DNA from: Pseudomonadota bacterium
GTDB lineage: Bacteria; Pseudomonadota; Gammaproteobacteria; Burkholderiales; Burkholderiaceae_C
Direction of reading: 5' to 3'
DNA length: 64,000 bases
Assembly (NCBI GenBank): GCA_020161775.1
Contig: JAIUOW010000019.1
Location: 1-64,000 of the forward strand
The translations under genes were made by a program, and so were the position numbers. Within the stretch, counting starts at the first letter, position 1; each line of letters begins with the position of its first letter. The notes below the pieces were generated by a model. It saw only the letters and a list, made by a program, of their open reading frames with translations. It did not search any database and was not told the origin of the DNA. Positions 8,054-16,350 of the stretch are shown piece after piece.

Positions 8054-9346
8054 TCAAAGCCCCTTGCCGCGCGCCACGTCCATGATGACGCGCGCGGCCA
8101 GGTACAGGCGCGGTTCGATCGCGTCGATGTCCACCCACTCGCTGTCGGCCGAATGGGCGCCAAAGCCCGGCAGGCCAAAGCGCTCAATCACGGGCGCCTT
8201 GGTCCTGAGTGCGGCAAATGCGGCGTCGGTGCCGCCGCCTTCGGGCTGGTCGTCCACCGTGAGCTTGCGGCCAATTTCGGCATAGATCGCCTGGGCATGC
8301 GCGGCCAGCTTGCGGCTGGCGGCGGTGGCCTCCAGCGGCGGGCGGCGGCGCTCGAAATTGACCGTGACCCTGGCGCCGGGCAGAAGCTGCTTTTTGGCGC
8401 GCTCGCGCACGGTGGCCTCAATGCGGTCGTAATCGGCCACGCGCAGCACGCGCACGTCGGCCTCTGCCCTGGCATGGGCCGGGATCACGTTGCGGTTGGT
8501 GCCCGCCTGGGAGATCGTCCAGTTCAGCTTCAGCCCCACCTGCGGCTCGGACAGGTCGCGCATCTGCAGGATCTGGTGCGACAGCTCGTACAGCGCATTG
8601 ATGCCGCGCTCGGGCGCGCCGCCAGCATGCGACGCGCGGCCCTCCACCCTGATCTCCACCGCGCCGATGCCGCTGGTGGCCAGCGACAGCTTGTCATCGT
8701 TGCTGCGGGTGGCCTCGAACGACAGCACGGCGTCGTGCGCCGCGCCAGCCTCGGCCAGCGCCTCGCGCGAGCCGGGGGAGCTGATTTCCTCGTCGCCGTT
8801 GACCAGCACGGTCAGCGTGCCGTAGTCGGCAAAGTTCAGGGCCCGCAGCATGGCCACCAGGTGAACCACCATGGCCACGCCCTGCTTGTCGTCGGAGATG
8901 CCCAGGCCATAGGCCTTGTTGCCGTCGATGCGAAACGGCTGTTTGGCCAGCATGCCCTTCAGGTACACCGTGTCCATGTGGGCAATCAGCAGGATGCGCT
9001 TGCTGCCCGTTCCCTTGAAGGTGGCGCGCACCATCCGGCCGATTGTCTCGGGCGTGTCGGCCATGCGGTACGTCGTGGCGGCCGTGGGTTCGATGAAATC
9101 CACCTGCCCGCCCAGGGCGCGCAGCTTGTTGGCCAGCAGCTCGCTGGCCTGCGTCAGCCCGTCCATGTCGCGGCTGCCGGTCTCGATGGAGACAAACTCC
9201 TTCAGTGTGTCCAGCAACGGCTGCTTCTGCGCGGCAGCGGCGCGCTGCACGGCGGCGTCGGGCTGGGCCGCCAGCTGCGCCAGCGCCGGCGCGCCCGCCA
9301 TCAAGGCCGCCAGGGCAACGGCCAGGCCGATACGAGGGAATTTCAT
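8054..9346 (-). CDS. M20/M25/M40 family metallopeptidase (glutamate carboxypeptidase type), exported
   Basis: A 430-residue zinc peptidase resembling carboxypeptidase G2, which releases C-terminal glutamate from folates and peptides. The start at 9346 gives a clear signal peptide (MKFPRIGLAVALAALMAGAPALAQ, cleaved near 24) and has AGGAGC upstream. Metal and catalytic motifs are 'LIAHMDTVYLKG', 'GISDDKQG', 'VNGDEEISSPGS' and 'EGGGTDAAF'. A dimerisation domain sits in the middle ('RASHAGGAPERG'). It is divergent from the MarR-GNAT gene with about 100 bases between them. The true substrate cannot be read from sequence. Confidence 0.88.
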   Translation of the reverse strand: MKFPRIGLAVALAALMAGAPALAQLAAQPDAAVQRAAAAQKQPLLDTLKEFVSIETGSRDMDGLTQASELLANKLRALGGQVDFIEPTAATTYRMADTPETIGRMVRATFKGTGSKRILLIAHMDTVYLKGMLAKQPFRIDGNKAYGLGISDDKQGVAMVVHLVAMLRALNFADYGTLTVLVNGDEEISSPGSREALAEAGAAHDAVLSFEATRSNDDKLSLATSGIGAVEIRVEGRASHAGGAPERGINALYELSHQILQMRDLSEPQVGLKLNWTISQAGTNRNVIPAHARAEADVRVLRVADYDRIEATVRERAKKQLLPGARVTVNFERRRPPLEATAASRKLAAHAQAIYAEIGRKLTVDDQPEGGGTDAAFAALRTKAPVIERFGLPGFGAHSADSEWVDIDAIEPRLYLAARVIMDVARGKGL

Positions 9347-9444
9347 GGAAATGGCTCCTGTTGTCGTGGTAATGCCCACAGGATAAGCCCGCACGCGCGG
9401 CATCCATGCGCACATCCATTTACTTCACTGCGTCAGTTATTTAG

Positions 9445-10389
9445 ATGACGATGTCAGCCATGACGGAAGTTTCAACGGCGCATGTGCGCCAGCTGCGCGC
9501 CTTCAACCGCTTTTACACCCAGCGCATCGGCGTGCTGGACCCGTACCTGAACAGCGAGCTGTCGCTGACCGAGGTGCGCGTGCTGTACGAGCTGGCGCAC
9601 CGCGACCAGCCCGCCGCCACCGAGCTGGCGCGCGACCTGGCGCTGGACTCGGGCTACCTCAGCCGCATCCTGCGTCGCTTCGAGTCGCGCGGCTGGCTGG
9701 CGCGCTCGCCTTCGCCCGCCGATGCGCGCCAGAGCCTGCTCAAGCTCACCGATGCCGGCCACGCCGCGTTTGCGCCGTTGCAGCAACGCTCGCGCGACGA
9801 GGCTGCGCAACTGCTGGGCGCCCTGCCCGCGCCAGACCAGCGCAGGCTGATGGACGCCATGGCCACCGTGCAGCGCCTGTTGTCGCCGGGCACCCCGGCT
9901 GCGCCCGTGCGCACCGCCGTGCTGCGCGACCTGCAGCCCGGTGACATGGGCTGGGTGGTGCAGCAGCATGGCGAGATCTACGCGCGCGAATACGGCTGGA
10001 ACCGCGAGTTCGAAGGCCTGGTGGCCGGCATTGCCGCGCAGATGATCGCCAGCTTTGACCCCGAATGGGAGCGCGGCTGGATCGCCGAGCTGGACGGTGA
10101 ACGCGTGGGCTCGGTGTTCGTGGTGCGCAAGAGCAAGACCGTGGCGCAGCTGCGCCTGCTGATCCTCATCACCGCAGCACGCGGCCTGGGCCTGGGCGCG
10201 CGGCTGACCGACGAATGCCTGGCGTTTGCGCGGGCCAGGGGCTACCGCAAGATGGTGCTGTGGACCAACAGCAACCTGACGGCGGCACGCGACATTTACG
10301 CGCGGCGCGGTTTTGTGCTCACCCGCAGCGAGCCCTACCACGGCTACGGCCACGATCTGGTCGGCGAAACCTGGGAATTGCGGCTGTGA
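9445..10389 (+). CDS. MarR-type regulator fused to a GNAT N-acetyltransferase
   Basis: A 314-residue two-domain protein. Residues about 10-145 are a MarR winged helix ('LSLTEVRVLYELAH', recognition helix 'LDSGYLSRILRRFESRGWL', wing 'DARQSLLKLTDAG'). Residues about 158-314 are a GNAT domain with the acetyl-CoA loop 'ITAARGLGLGARLTDECLAFAR' region and 'TAARDIYARRGFVL'. Such fusions are common in proteobacteria, but their acetylation targets are mostly unknown. Three nearby ATG codons (9445, 9451, 9460) could start it. The stop overlaps the following exporter gene by four bases (GTGA), so the pair is probably translated together and the exporter may be its target. Confidence 0.88.
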   Translation: MTMSAMTEVSTAHVRQLRAFNRFYTQRIGVLDPYLNSELSLTEVRVLYELAHRDQPAATELARDLALDSGYLSRILRRFESRGWLARSPSPADARQSLLKLTDAGHAAFAPLQQRSRDEAAQLLGALPAPDQRRLMDAMATVQRLLSPGTPAAPVRTAVLRDLQPGDMGWVVQQHGEIYAREYGWNREFEGLVAGIAAQMIASFDPEWERGWIAELDGERVGSVFVVRKSKTVAQLRLLILITAARGLGLGARLTDECLAFARARGYRKMVLWTNSNLTAARDIYARRGFVLTRSEPYHGYGHDLVGETWELRL

Positions 10390-11294
10390 ACCTGGCCCTG
10401 GCTGCCGCGGCGCTCACGGGGGTGCAGGTGGGCGCCGCGATCGTCGCCTCGCGCCTGGTGGTCGGCGAGGTGCCGCCGCTCACGCTGGCCCTGCTGCGCT
10501 ATGCCATCGGCCTGGCCTGCCTGCTGCCCTTCGCGGCGTGGGCGCTGCTGCGGCGCGGATCACGCCCGGCGGCGCGGGCCATGGCGCCGGACCTGCTGCC
10601 CATGGCGCTGCTGGGGGTGGTGCAGTTCGCCGCCGTGATCGCCCTGCTCAACTACGGCCTGCGGCATGTGGGGGCGGCACAGGCGGCGCTGATCTTCAGC
10701 CTGTTTCCGCTGCTCACGCTGGCGCTGTCGGCGGCCTTGGGGCAGGACCGCATCACCCCGGCGCTGCTGGGCGGCATGCTGCTGTCGGTTGCCGGCGTCG
10801 GGCTGGCACTGGCGCCCAGGCTGGCCGCCAGCCAGGGCGGCCACTGGTGGGGCGAGCTGGCCATGCTGGCCAGTACGGTGCTGGGCGCGGGCTGCAGCGT
10901 GCTGTACCGGCCCTACCTGCGCCGCCATCCCGCGCTGCCGGTGTCGGCCTGGGCCATGGCGGCCAGCGTCGCTGCGCTGGCCGTGCTCGCGCTCACCGAA
11001 GGCTGGCCGGCGCGGTTGCCGCTTCTGAGCAGCCAGGCCTGGGGTGTCGCCGCTTTCATCGGGCTGTCCAGCGGCGTGGGGTACTTTCTCTGGCTGTACG
11101 CACTCAAGCATGAATCGCCGGCGCGGGTCACGGTGTTCCTGGCGCTCAATCCCGTGACGGCGGCGGTGCTTGGGGCACTGGTGCTCGGCGAGCCGCTGGC
11201 CCTGCCGGTGGCTGGCGCCATCGTATTGATCGCGGGTGGCCTGGCGCTGGCCGTGCGCACGGCAAAGCCCGTTGACGGCCATCTGAAAGCCTGA
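10386..11294 (+). CDS. EamA-family (DMT superfamily) transporter
   Basis: A 302-residue membrane protein with about ten hydrophobic helices arranged as two EamA repeats. Typical features are the first repeat 'VGEVPPLTLALLRYAIGLACL' region, 'GAAQAALIFSLFPLLTLALS' and the second-repeat ending 'FLALNPVTAAVLGALVLGE'. Family members export amino acids, purines or drugs, or import metabolites; the cargo here is unknown. The start is the GTG that overlaps the stop of the MarR-GNAT gene, because the hydrophobic first helix begins immediately after it. No ribosome binding site is needed if translation is coupled. Confidence 0.88.
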   Translation: MNLALAAAALTGVQVGAAIVASRLVVGEVPPLTLALLRYAIGLACLLPFAAWALLRRGSRPAARAMAPDLLPMALLGVVQFAAVIALLNYGLRHVGAAQAALIFSLFPLLTLALSAALGQDRITPALLGGMLLSVAGVGLALAPRLAASQGGHWWGELAMLASTVLGAGCSVLYRPYLRRHPALPVSAWAMAASVAALAVLALTEGWPARLPLLSSQAWGVAAFIGLSSGVGYFLWLYALKHESPARVTVFLALNPVTAAVLGALVLGEPLALPVAGAIVLIAGGLALAVRTAKPVDGHLKA

Positions 11295-11312
11295 AGCCGG
11301 ATAATCGCGCGC

Positions 11313-11903
11313 ATGCCCCAGCCCGTCCCGGCGCCGCACGACAATCCGGCCCCCAATTCCCCGCAATCCCTCACCGACCTGTTCCTGTCATTCACCGTCC
11401 TGGCCCTGCAGGGCTTTGGCGGTGTGCTGGCGGTGGTGCAGCGCGAGCTGGTGGAGCGAAAGCGCTGGATGACGCGCGAGCAGTTCGTGGAGGACTGGGC
11501 GGTGGCACAAATCCTGCCCGGCCCCAATGTGGTGAACCTGTCCATGATGATCGGCGACCGCCATTTCGGCCTGCGCGGCGCCATCGTGGCGGTGTGTGGC
11601 ATGCTGGCCGCCCCTCTGGGCGTGGTGCTGGTCCTGGCGCTGATCTACACCCAGTTTGCCGCCAACCCCCATGTGGCGGGCGCGCTGCGCGGCATGGGCG
11701 CGGTGGCGGCCGGGCTGGTCACGGCTACCGGCTTCAAGCTGTTGGGCGTGCTCAGGACCAACCCGCTGGGCCTGGCCCTGTGCCTGACGCTGGCTGCCCT
11801 GTGCTTTGTGGCGATTGCGCTGCTGCGCCTGCCGCTGGCCTGGGTGCTGCTCGTGCTGGGCGGCGCGGCCTGCGTGCTGACCTGGCACCGGATCGAACCA
11901 TGA
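11313..11903 (+). CDS. Chromate transporter, first half (CHR family)
   Basis: A 196-residue membrane protein containing the CHR signature of ChrA proteins: 'LQGFGGVLAVVQRELVERKRWMT' region, then 'DWAVAQILPGPNVVNLS'. Short-chain CHR proteins of about 200 residues are encoded as pairs with opposite membrane orientation and work together, equivalent to one full-length ChrA. Here the second half follows with an ATGA overlap, so the pair is co-translated. Long-chain ChrA extrudes chromate; transport by this pair is inferred. The N-terminal 18 residues are polar and proline-rich. It lies 18 bases after the EamA gene, probably in the same operon. Confidence 0.9.
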   Translation: MPQPVPAPHDNPAPNSPQSLTDLFLSFTVLALQGFGGVLAVVQRELVERKRWMTREQFVEDWAVAQILPGPNVVNLSMMIGDRHFGLRGAIVAVCGMLAAPLGVVLVLALIYTQFAANPHVAGALRGMGAVAAGLVTATGFKLLGVLRTNPLGLALCLTLAALCFVAIALLRLPLAWVLLVLGGAACVLTWHRIEP

Positions 11904-12472
11904 GCATCGTCATGACGCCCGCCGACTGGCTTGGCCTGCTGCTGCACTTTGTGTCGCTGTCGCTGCTGGCGGTGGGCGGTGCCATCACCGTCGCGCCAGA
12001 CATGCACCGCTACCTGGTGGACAAGCAGCACTGGATCACCGACGCGCAGTTCAGTTCTTCGATTGCGATCGCCCAGGCCGCGCCCGGCCCCAATGTGCTG
12101 TTTGTCGGGCTGATGGGCTGGAACGTGGGCCTCAATGCGGGCGGGCTGCCAGCCGCTGCGCTGGGCCTGACGCTGACGCTGACGGGCATCCTGCTGCCCA
12201 GCACCACCCTGACGTACCTGGTGGCGCGTTGGGGGCACCGCAACCGTGAACTGCGCGCGGTTCGCGCGTTCAAGCAGGGCATGGCGCCCATCGTCATTGC
12301 GCTGCTGGTGGCCACGGGCTGGATCCTGGCCACAGGCAGCCGTTACCACCTGGCTGACTGGCCGGTCTGGCTGGTGGCGGCCATCACGGCGCTGGTGGTC
12401 TGGCGCACCCGCATTCACCTGCTGTGGCTGCTGGGTGCCGGCGCGGCGCTGGGCGCTCTGGGCTGGATCTGA
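11900..12472 (+). CDS. Chromate transporter, second half (CHR family)
   Basis: A 190-residue membrane protein, partner of the preceding gene. It carries the corresponding CHR motif 'VGGAITVAPDMHRYLVDKQ', then 'SIAIAQAAPGPNVLFVGLMGWN', and about five further hydrophobic helices. ATG at 11900 overlaps the upstream stop codon (ATGA); a second ATG ten bases later is also possible. The two halves are homologous to each other and to the two repeats of full-length ChrA, as expected for the two-gene form. Confidence 0.9.
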   Translation: MSIVMTPADWLGLLLHFVSLSLLAVGGAITVAPDMHRYLVDKQHWITDAQFSSSIAIAQAAPGPNVLFVGLMGWNVGLNAGGLPAAALGLTLTLTGILLPSTTLTYLVARWGHRNRELRAVRAFKQGMAPIVIALLVATGWILATGSRYHLADWPVWLVAAITALVVWRTRIHLLWLLGAGAALGALGWI

Positions 12473-12564
12473 TCCGTCAGCCTGATTCGTAACAGGGAAG
12501 CTGCACCCTGTTGCACAGGGAAACCAGTTGATACACTGCGCGAAAGCAGTCAACGGAGCGGCCC

Positions 12565-14628
12565 ATGGCAGAACCTGCCACCATCGAAGAATCCACTGAA
12601 GCACTTTTTGACGTGATCGTCAAAGTGCCGGCGGGGACCCGGCTGGAGGACATCGAGCGCATGGCGCTCGGGCCGGCGGGCATCCGCGCGGACCGGGTGG
12701 AAAGCCTCATCAAGGCGCTGCGCAGCGTTCCCCAGGCCAAGATTGGCGCCGGCGTGCCGCGGGCACGCGCCGATGCCGCCAAGGAGCAGTTCAGCAAGGC
12801 CGGGCTGACGGTGGAAATCACCCCGGTGCTGTCGATCCAGGTCAAGACCGAAGGCGCATTCGACGGGCTGTTCGGCTGCCCGTCTTGCAAGCAGCGCGTG
12901 GCGCTGCCCGAAAACCGGCAATGCCCCAACTGCGGCGTGTTCGTGGACAAGGTCACGGATGAAGCCCAGCTGCGCCGCCGCATCATGGAGCAGGAGCGCG
13001 CCAAGCTTGAGTTCCAGGCATCGCGCGGCGCGCAGCAGGCGGAAAAGATGACGCGCGAACAGCTGGAAGCCCAGCTGCGCGCGGAGGTTCGCGCCGAGCT
13101 GGAGGCCAAGATGGGCATCCGCAAGGCCGCCAGCACCGCCGGCAAAGCCCTCAAGGGACTGGCCCTGGTGGCCGTGCTGGCGGCCGTTTTTATCGGCGGG
13201 CGCGGCACGGGTGCCGGCTGGTCGTGGGAAGAAATCAAGGGCGGATCATCCAAGGGCAAGGCGGCCGAAGTTGACAAGATGCTCGACAGCATGGGCCCCC
13301 CGGGCGGCGCGCAGGCGGCGGGCACGGGTGCAGGCGGGGCCGCGGAAGGCGCTGGCGGCAGCACCGGCGACCCTGACCTGGACGATCCGTTGATCCAGGC
13401 CGCTGGCGGCAAACGCATTGGCGCCAAGGGACTCACCATGGAGCAGGCCGTTGCGGCATCCATGACGCTGGCCAAATCAGTAGGCAACACGACGGCTGAG
13501 CGGGCGCTCGCGGGTGCGGCTGTCGGTGGCGGCAATGCGGCGGGTGCCGGTGTTGCCGCGGCCGGTGCTTCGGGTGCCGCCGCCGGTGGCGGCGCAGCCG
13601 TCGAAGCCAGTGTTTCACCCTCGGTCAAGCAGCGGCTTGCGCTGGAATTCACAACGCAGCTGGCTGAAATGGGGCAGTTGCCGCGCGCGCTGCAGATGAT
13701 CAAGGCGCTCAAGGCATCGCCCAAAACCACTTCGGATCCTGCGGTCGCATCGGCGGCCCGGGTAGCCGACATGGAAGTGCGTGCCTGGGCCATGCAGTCG
13801 CTCGGCGACAGCAAGGCGCGGGCAGCGGCCGATGCACTGATGTCTGATGCAGCGGCACTCTCCGACCCTGCCGAACGGGCCGCCGCGCTCAGCCGTATCG
13901 GCGCCATCCTGGCGCGCCACACGCAGTTGCCGCCGGAGGCGGCTCGGGCGTTCCTGACCAAGGCGGCGGACTCCGTCAAGGCCATCCCCGACGCCCAGCT
14001 TCGATCGGTGGCAACCGGCCAGTGGGCCGTGGCGTTTGGCGAAGCCCTGCTGGCGGACGCCAATACCAAGGCAAGGGCCGGGCAGTGGTCCAAAGTCCAG
14101 CAAGCCAGTGCGCAGGTGGACACGCTGATTGCGCAGGCGCCTGACGCACCCTCGCAGGCGCGGCTGTACGCCATCGGCGCCCAGCTGAAAGTGCAGCTGG
14201 GCCAGCAGGACAAGGCTTTGCAGAGCATGGAGTCGGGGCTGGCACAGGTACCGAGGCTTGAAGCATTGGCCGAGCGCGCCGCCTTGCTGCGCTCCATGGC
14301 GCAGCTGTCTGGCGGCGCGGGCAACGACAAGTTGCAGGCCGCCGCAGAGGCGCTGCAGGCACAAGCCACGTCCAAAAGCGGCGCGGAGCGGGCCCGTGCG
14401 CTGGCCCAGCTGTCGCTGCTGAACGCCGACGCCGGCTTGCGCGGCAAGGCCAGTGAACTCGCCGAGGCGGCAAGGGCCTCCGCGGGCTTGAGTCCGGCGG
14501 ACGCGGTGCAGGTCAACACCGACCTGATCGTGCGCGGCGACATGGCTGCCGCACGTGTGCTGCACAGCGTGGGCCTGTATGCCGAGTCTGAGGCCGTGCT
14601 TCAGCGCCTGGGTAACTACCTGCTCTGA
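12565..14628 (+). CDS. Zinc-ribbon membrane protein with helical-repeat C terminus, unknown function
   Basis: A 687-residue protein that I cannot assign. Residues about 10-92 form a small domain ('FDVIVKVPAGTRLEDIERMA', 'AAKEQFSKAGLTVEI') that reminds me of the C-terminal fold of ribosomal protein L7/L12, though this is only a pattern impression. Residues 105-123 are a four-cysteine ribbon (CPSC...CPNC). A charged, probably coiled-coil stretch (132-185) precedes one membrane helix (about 196-212). Gly/Ala-rich low-complexity linkers follow (230-345), then about 330 residues of Ala/Leu-rich helices suggesting TPR-like repeats. The ribosome binding site GGAG lies 11 bases before the ATG. No operon partner is obvious; rlmB converges on it. 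Confidence 0.75.
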   Translation: MAEPATIEESTEALFDVIVKVPAGTRLEDIERMALGPAGIRADRVESLIKALRSVPQAKIGAGVPRARADAAKEQFSKAGLTVEITPVLSIQVKTEGAFDGLFGCPSCKQRVALPENRQCPNCGVFVDKVTDEAQLRRRIMEQERAKLEFQASRGAQQAEKMTREQLEAQLRAEVRAELEAKMGIRKAASTAGKALKGLALVAVLAAVFIGGRGTGAGWSWEEIKGGSSKGKAAEVDKMLDSMGPPGGAQAAGTGAGGAAEGAGGSTGDPDLDDPLIQAAGGKRIGAKGLTMEQAVAASMTLAKSVGNTTAERALAGAAVGGGNAAGAGVAAAGASGAAAGGGAAVEASVSPSVKQRLALEFTTQLAEMGQLPRALQMIKALKASPKTTSDPAVASAARVADMEVRAWAMQSLGDSKARAAADALMSDAAALSDPAERAAALSRIGAILARHTQLPPEAARAFLTKAADSVKAIPDAQLRSVATGQWAVAFGEALLADANTKARAGQWSKVQQASAQVDTLIAQAPDAPSQARLYAIGAQLKVQLGQQDKALQSMESGLAQVPRLEALAERAALLRSMAQLSGGAGNDKLQAAAEALQAQATSKSGAERARALAQLSLLNADAGLRGKASELAEAARASAGLSPADAVQVNTDLIVRGDMAAARVLHSVGLYAESEAVLQRLGNYLL

Positions 14629-14646
14629 CCGTCCGGCCAGCGCCGC

Positions 14647-15381
14647 TCAACTGCGCTGGCGCACCGCCTCGTACAGGCACACGCCACTGGCCACGGAGAC
14701 ATTCAGGCTTTCAACGGCGCCCAGCATCGGTATGCCCACGAGCTCATCGCAGGTCTTGCGCGTGAGCTGGCGCATGCCCTGCCCTTCGGCCCCCAGCACC
14801 AGTGCCGTGGGACCCCTGAGATCCACCTGGTAGATGGTTTTGGGCGCATCGTCGCTGGTGCCGATGCACCAGATGTTGCGTTCTTTCAGCTCGCCCAGCG
14901 TTCGGGCCAGGTTGGTCACCATGAAGTAAGGCATGGTTTCCGCCGCGCCGCTGGCCACCTTGGCCACCGTGGCGTTGATACCCGCCGCATGATCCTTGGG
15001 CGCGATGACGGCATGCGCACCGGCGCCGTCGGCCACCCGCAGGCACGCGCCGAGGTTGTGCGGGTCGGTCACGCCGTCCAGCACCAGCAGCAGCGGGGGA
15101 CCCTCCACCTGGTCAAGCAGGTCATCCAGCGAACGCACCGGTGCCAGGGCCTGGACGCGGGCCGCCACCCCCTGGTGGCCGTGGCTGCCGGCCAGCTTGG
15201 CCAGCCGCATGCCGTCGGCCTCCACCAGCCGCGCGCCGGCCTCGTTGGCCTTTTCAAGGAATTGCCGCATGCGCGCATCCTTTCGCGACACATCGACGTA
15301 TATCTCCAGGATGGATTGGGGCGCGGTTTTCAGGCGCACGCCAACCGCATGAAAACCGAACAGGACTTTGGGTGCAGACAT
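14647..15381 (-). CDS. rlmB: 23S rRNA (guanosine-2'-O-)-methyltransferase RlmB
   Basis: A 244-residue SpoU/TrmH-family (SPOUT) methyltransferase that methylates the 2'-O of G2251 in the peptidyl-transferase P loop of 23S rRNA, using S-adenosylmethionine. The start [13 protein letters not shown] at 15381 matches the family; codons before it are unrelated. The N-terminal substrate-binding domain covers about 1-80. The three SPOUT motifs follow: '[15 protein letters not shown]', '[11 protein letters not shown]' and '[15 protein letters not shown]'. In many beta- and gammaproteobacteria it lies beside rnr, but no rnr is seen here. It is divergent from the CxxCH/HAMP sensor gene. Confidence 0.93.
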   Translation of the reverse strand: MSAPKVLFGFHAVGVRLKTAPQSILEIYVDVSRKDARMRQFLEKANEAGARLVEADGMRLAKLAGSHGHQGVAARVQALAPVRSLDDLLDQVEGPPLLLVLDGVTDPHNLGACLRVADGAGAHAVIAPKDHAAGINATVAKVASGAAETMPYFMVTNLARTLGELKERNIWCIGTSDDAPKTIYQVDLRGPTALVLGAEGQGMRQLTRKTCDELVGIPMLGAVESLNVSVASGVCLYEAVRQRS

Positions 15382-15455
15382 GCTTCGATTATCGACGCCG
15401 GTGGTTGCGCCCTGACGCCCTGTATAAAATAGTCCACATAACAAGGAGAGCAGGC

Positions 15456-16328
15456 ATGGGGCTTCGTCTCAAATTCAATCTTGTGCTGGTCGTGGTGTTC
15501 CTGGCCGGTTTTGCCGCCGCAGGGTTCGTTTCACGCCAGCTGTTGCAGCAAAACGCACGCGAGGAAGTCATCCGCGGCGCGCAGCTCATGATGGAAGCCG
15601 CCATTTCGGTGCGCACCTACACGGTGGACCAGATACGCCCGCACCTCATCAAGCAGCTGGACGAGGTGTTCCTGCCCCAGACGGTGCCGGCCTTCGCCGC
15701 CACCGAAGCCGTGATGCAGCTGCAGAAGAAATACCCCGACTACAGCTACAAGGAAGCCACGCTCAACCCCACCAACCCGCGCAACCGCGCGGCCGACTGG
15801 GAGGCCGACCTGGTTCAGCAGTTCCGCCTGCACAAGGACCTGAAGGAAGTGGTGTCCGAGCGCCAGTCCTCCACGGGGCGCAGCCTGTTCATTGCCAAGC
15901 CGATCCAGATCAGCAACCCGGCCTGCCTGCAATGCCACAGCACGGCGGCTGCCGCGCCGCCGACCATGCTCAAGATCTACGGTGAGGCCAACGGCTTTGG
16001 CTGGAAGCACAATGAAATCGTGGGCGCCCAGGTCGTGACCGTGCCCATGGATGTGCCACTGCGCAATGCCGAACGCGCCTTCACGACGTTCATGGCCTCG
16101 CTGGCGGGCGTGTTCGTGGTGGTGTTCATCGTGCTGAACATCATGCTCAGCTGGCTGATCGTGCGGCCCATCCGCAAGATGTCGCAGGCCGCCGACAAGA
16201 TCAGCACCGGCGAGTTCACCGTGCCCGAGTTCAATGAGAAGGGCAAGGATGAAATGGCCGTCCTGGGCAGCTCGTTCAACCGCATGCGCCGCAGCCTGGA
16301 AAAGGCAATGCAGATGATCGACCAGTGA
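15456..16328 (+). CDS. Membrane sensor with Tll0287-like (DUF3365) domain and HAMP, one CxxCH motif
   Basis: A 290-residue protein with two membrane helices (about 7-25 and 213-236) around a periplasmic domain. That domain contains 'NPACLQCH' (residues 155-161), a c-type heme attachment motif as in Tll0287-like domains, which are known as haem-binding redox sensors. A HAMP linker follows (about 232-286, '[20 protein letters not shown]'). The protein then stops, with no kinase, cyclase or methyl-accepting domain. AAGGAG lies 9 bases upstream of the ATG and a TATAAAAT box precedes it. The kinase-cyclase gene begins 22 bases downstream, so I infer that the sensor may signal to it. Confidence 0.85.
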   Translation: MGLRLKFNLVLVVVFLAGFAAAGFVSRQLLQQNAREEVIRGAQLMMEAAISVRTYTVDQIRPHLIKQLDEVFLPQTVPAFAATEAVMQLQKKYPDYSYKEATLNPTNPRNRAADWEADLVQQFRLHKDLKEVVSERQSSTGRSLFIAKPIQISNPACLQCHSTAAAAPPTMLKIYGEANGFGWKHNEIVGAQVVTVPMDVPLRNAERAFTTFMASLAGVFVVVFIVLNIMLSWLIVRPIRKMSQAADKISTGEFTVPEFNEKGKDEMAVLGSSFNRMRRSLEKAMQMIDQ

Positions 16329-16350
16329 CCGTCACCGCAGGTTCCGATTG

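Noticed and set aside
12477..14543. A 688-codon minus-strand frame opposite the zinc-ribbon protein
   Set aside because: Both strands are open, so I compared them. The plus product has paired CxxC motifs, a membrane helix and GGAG before its ATG. The minus product is a Ser/Ala/Pro-rich string without motifs.
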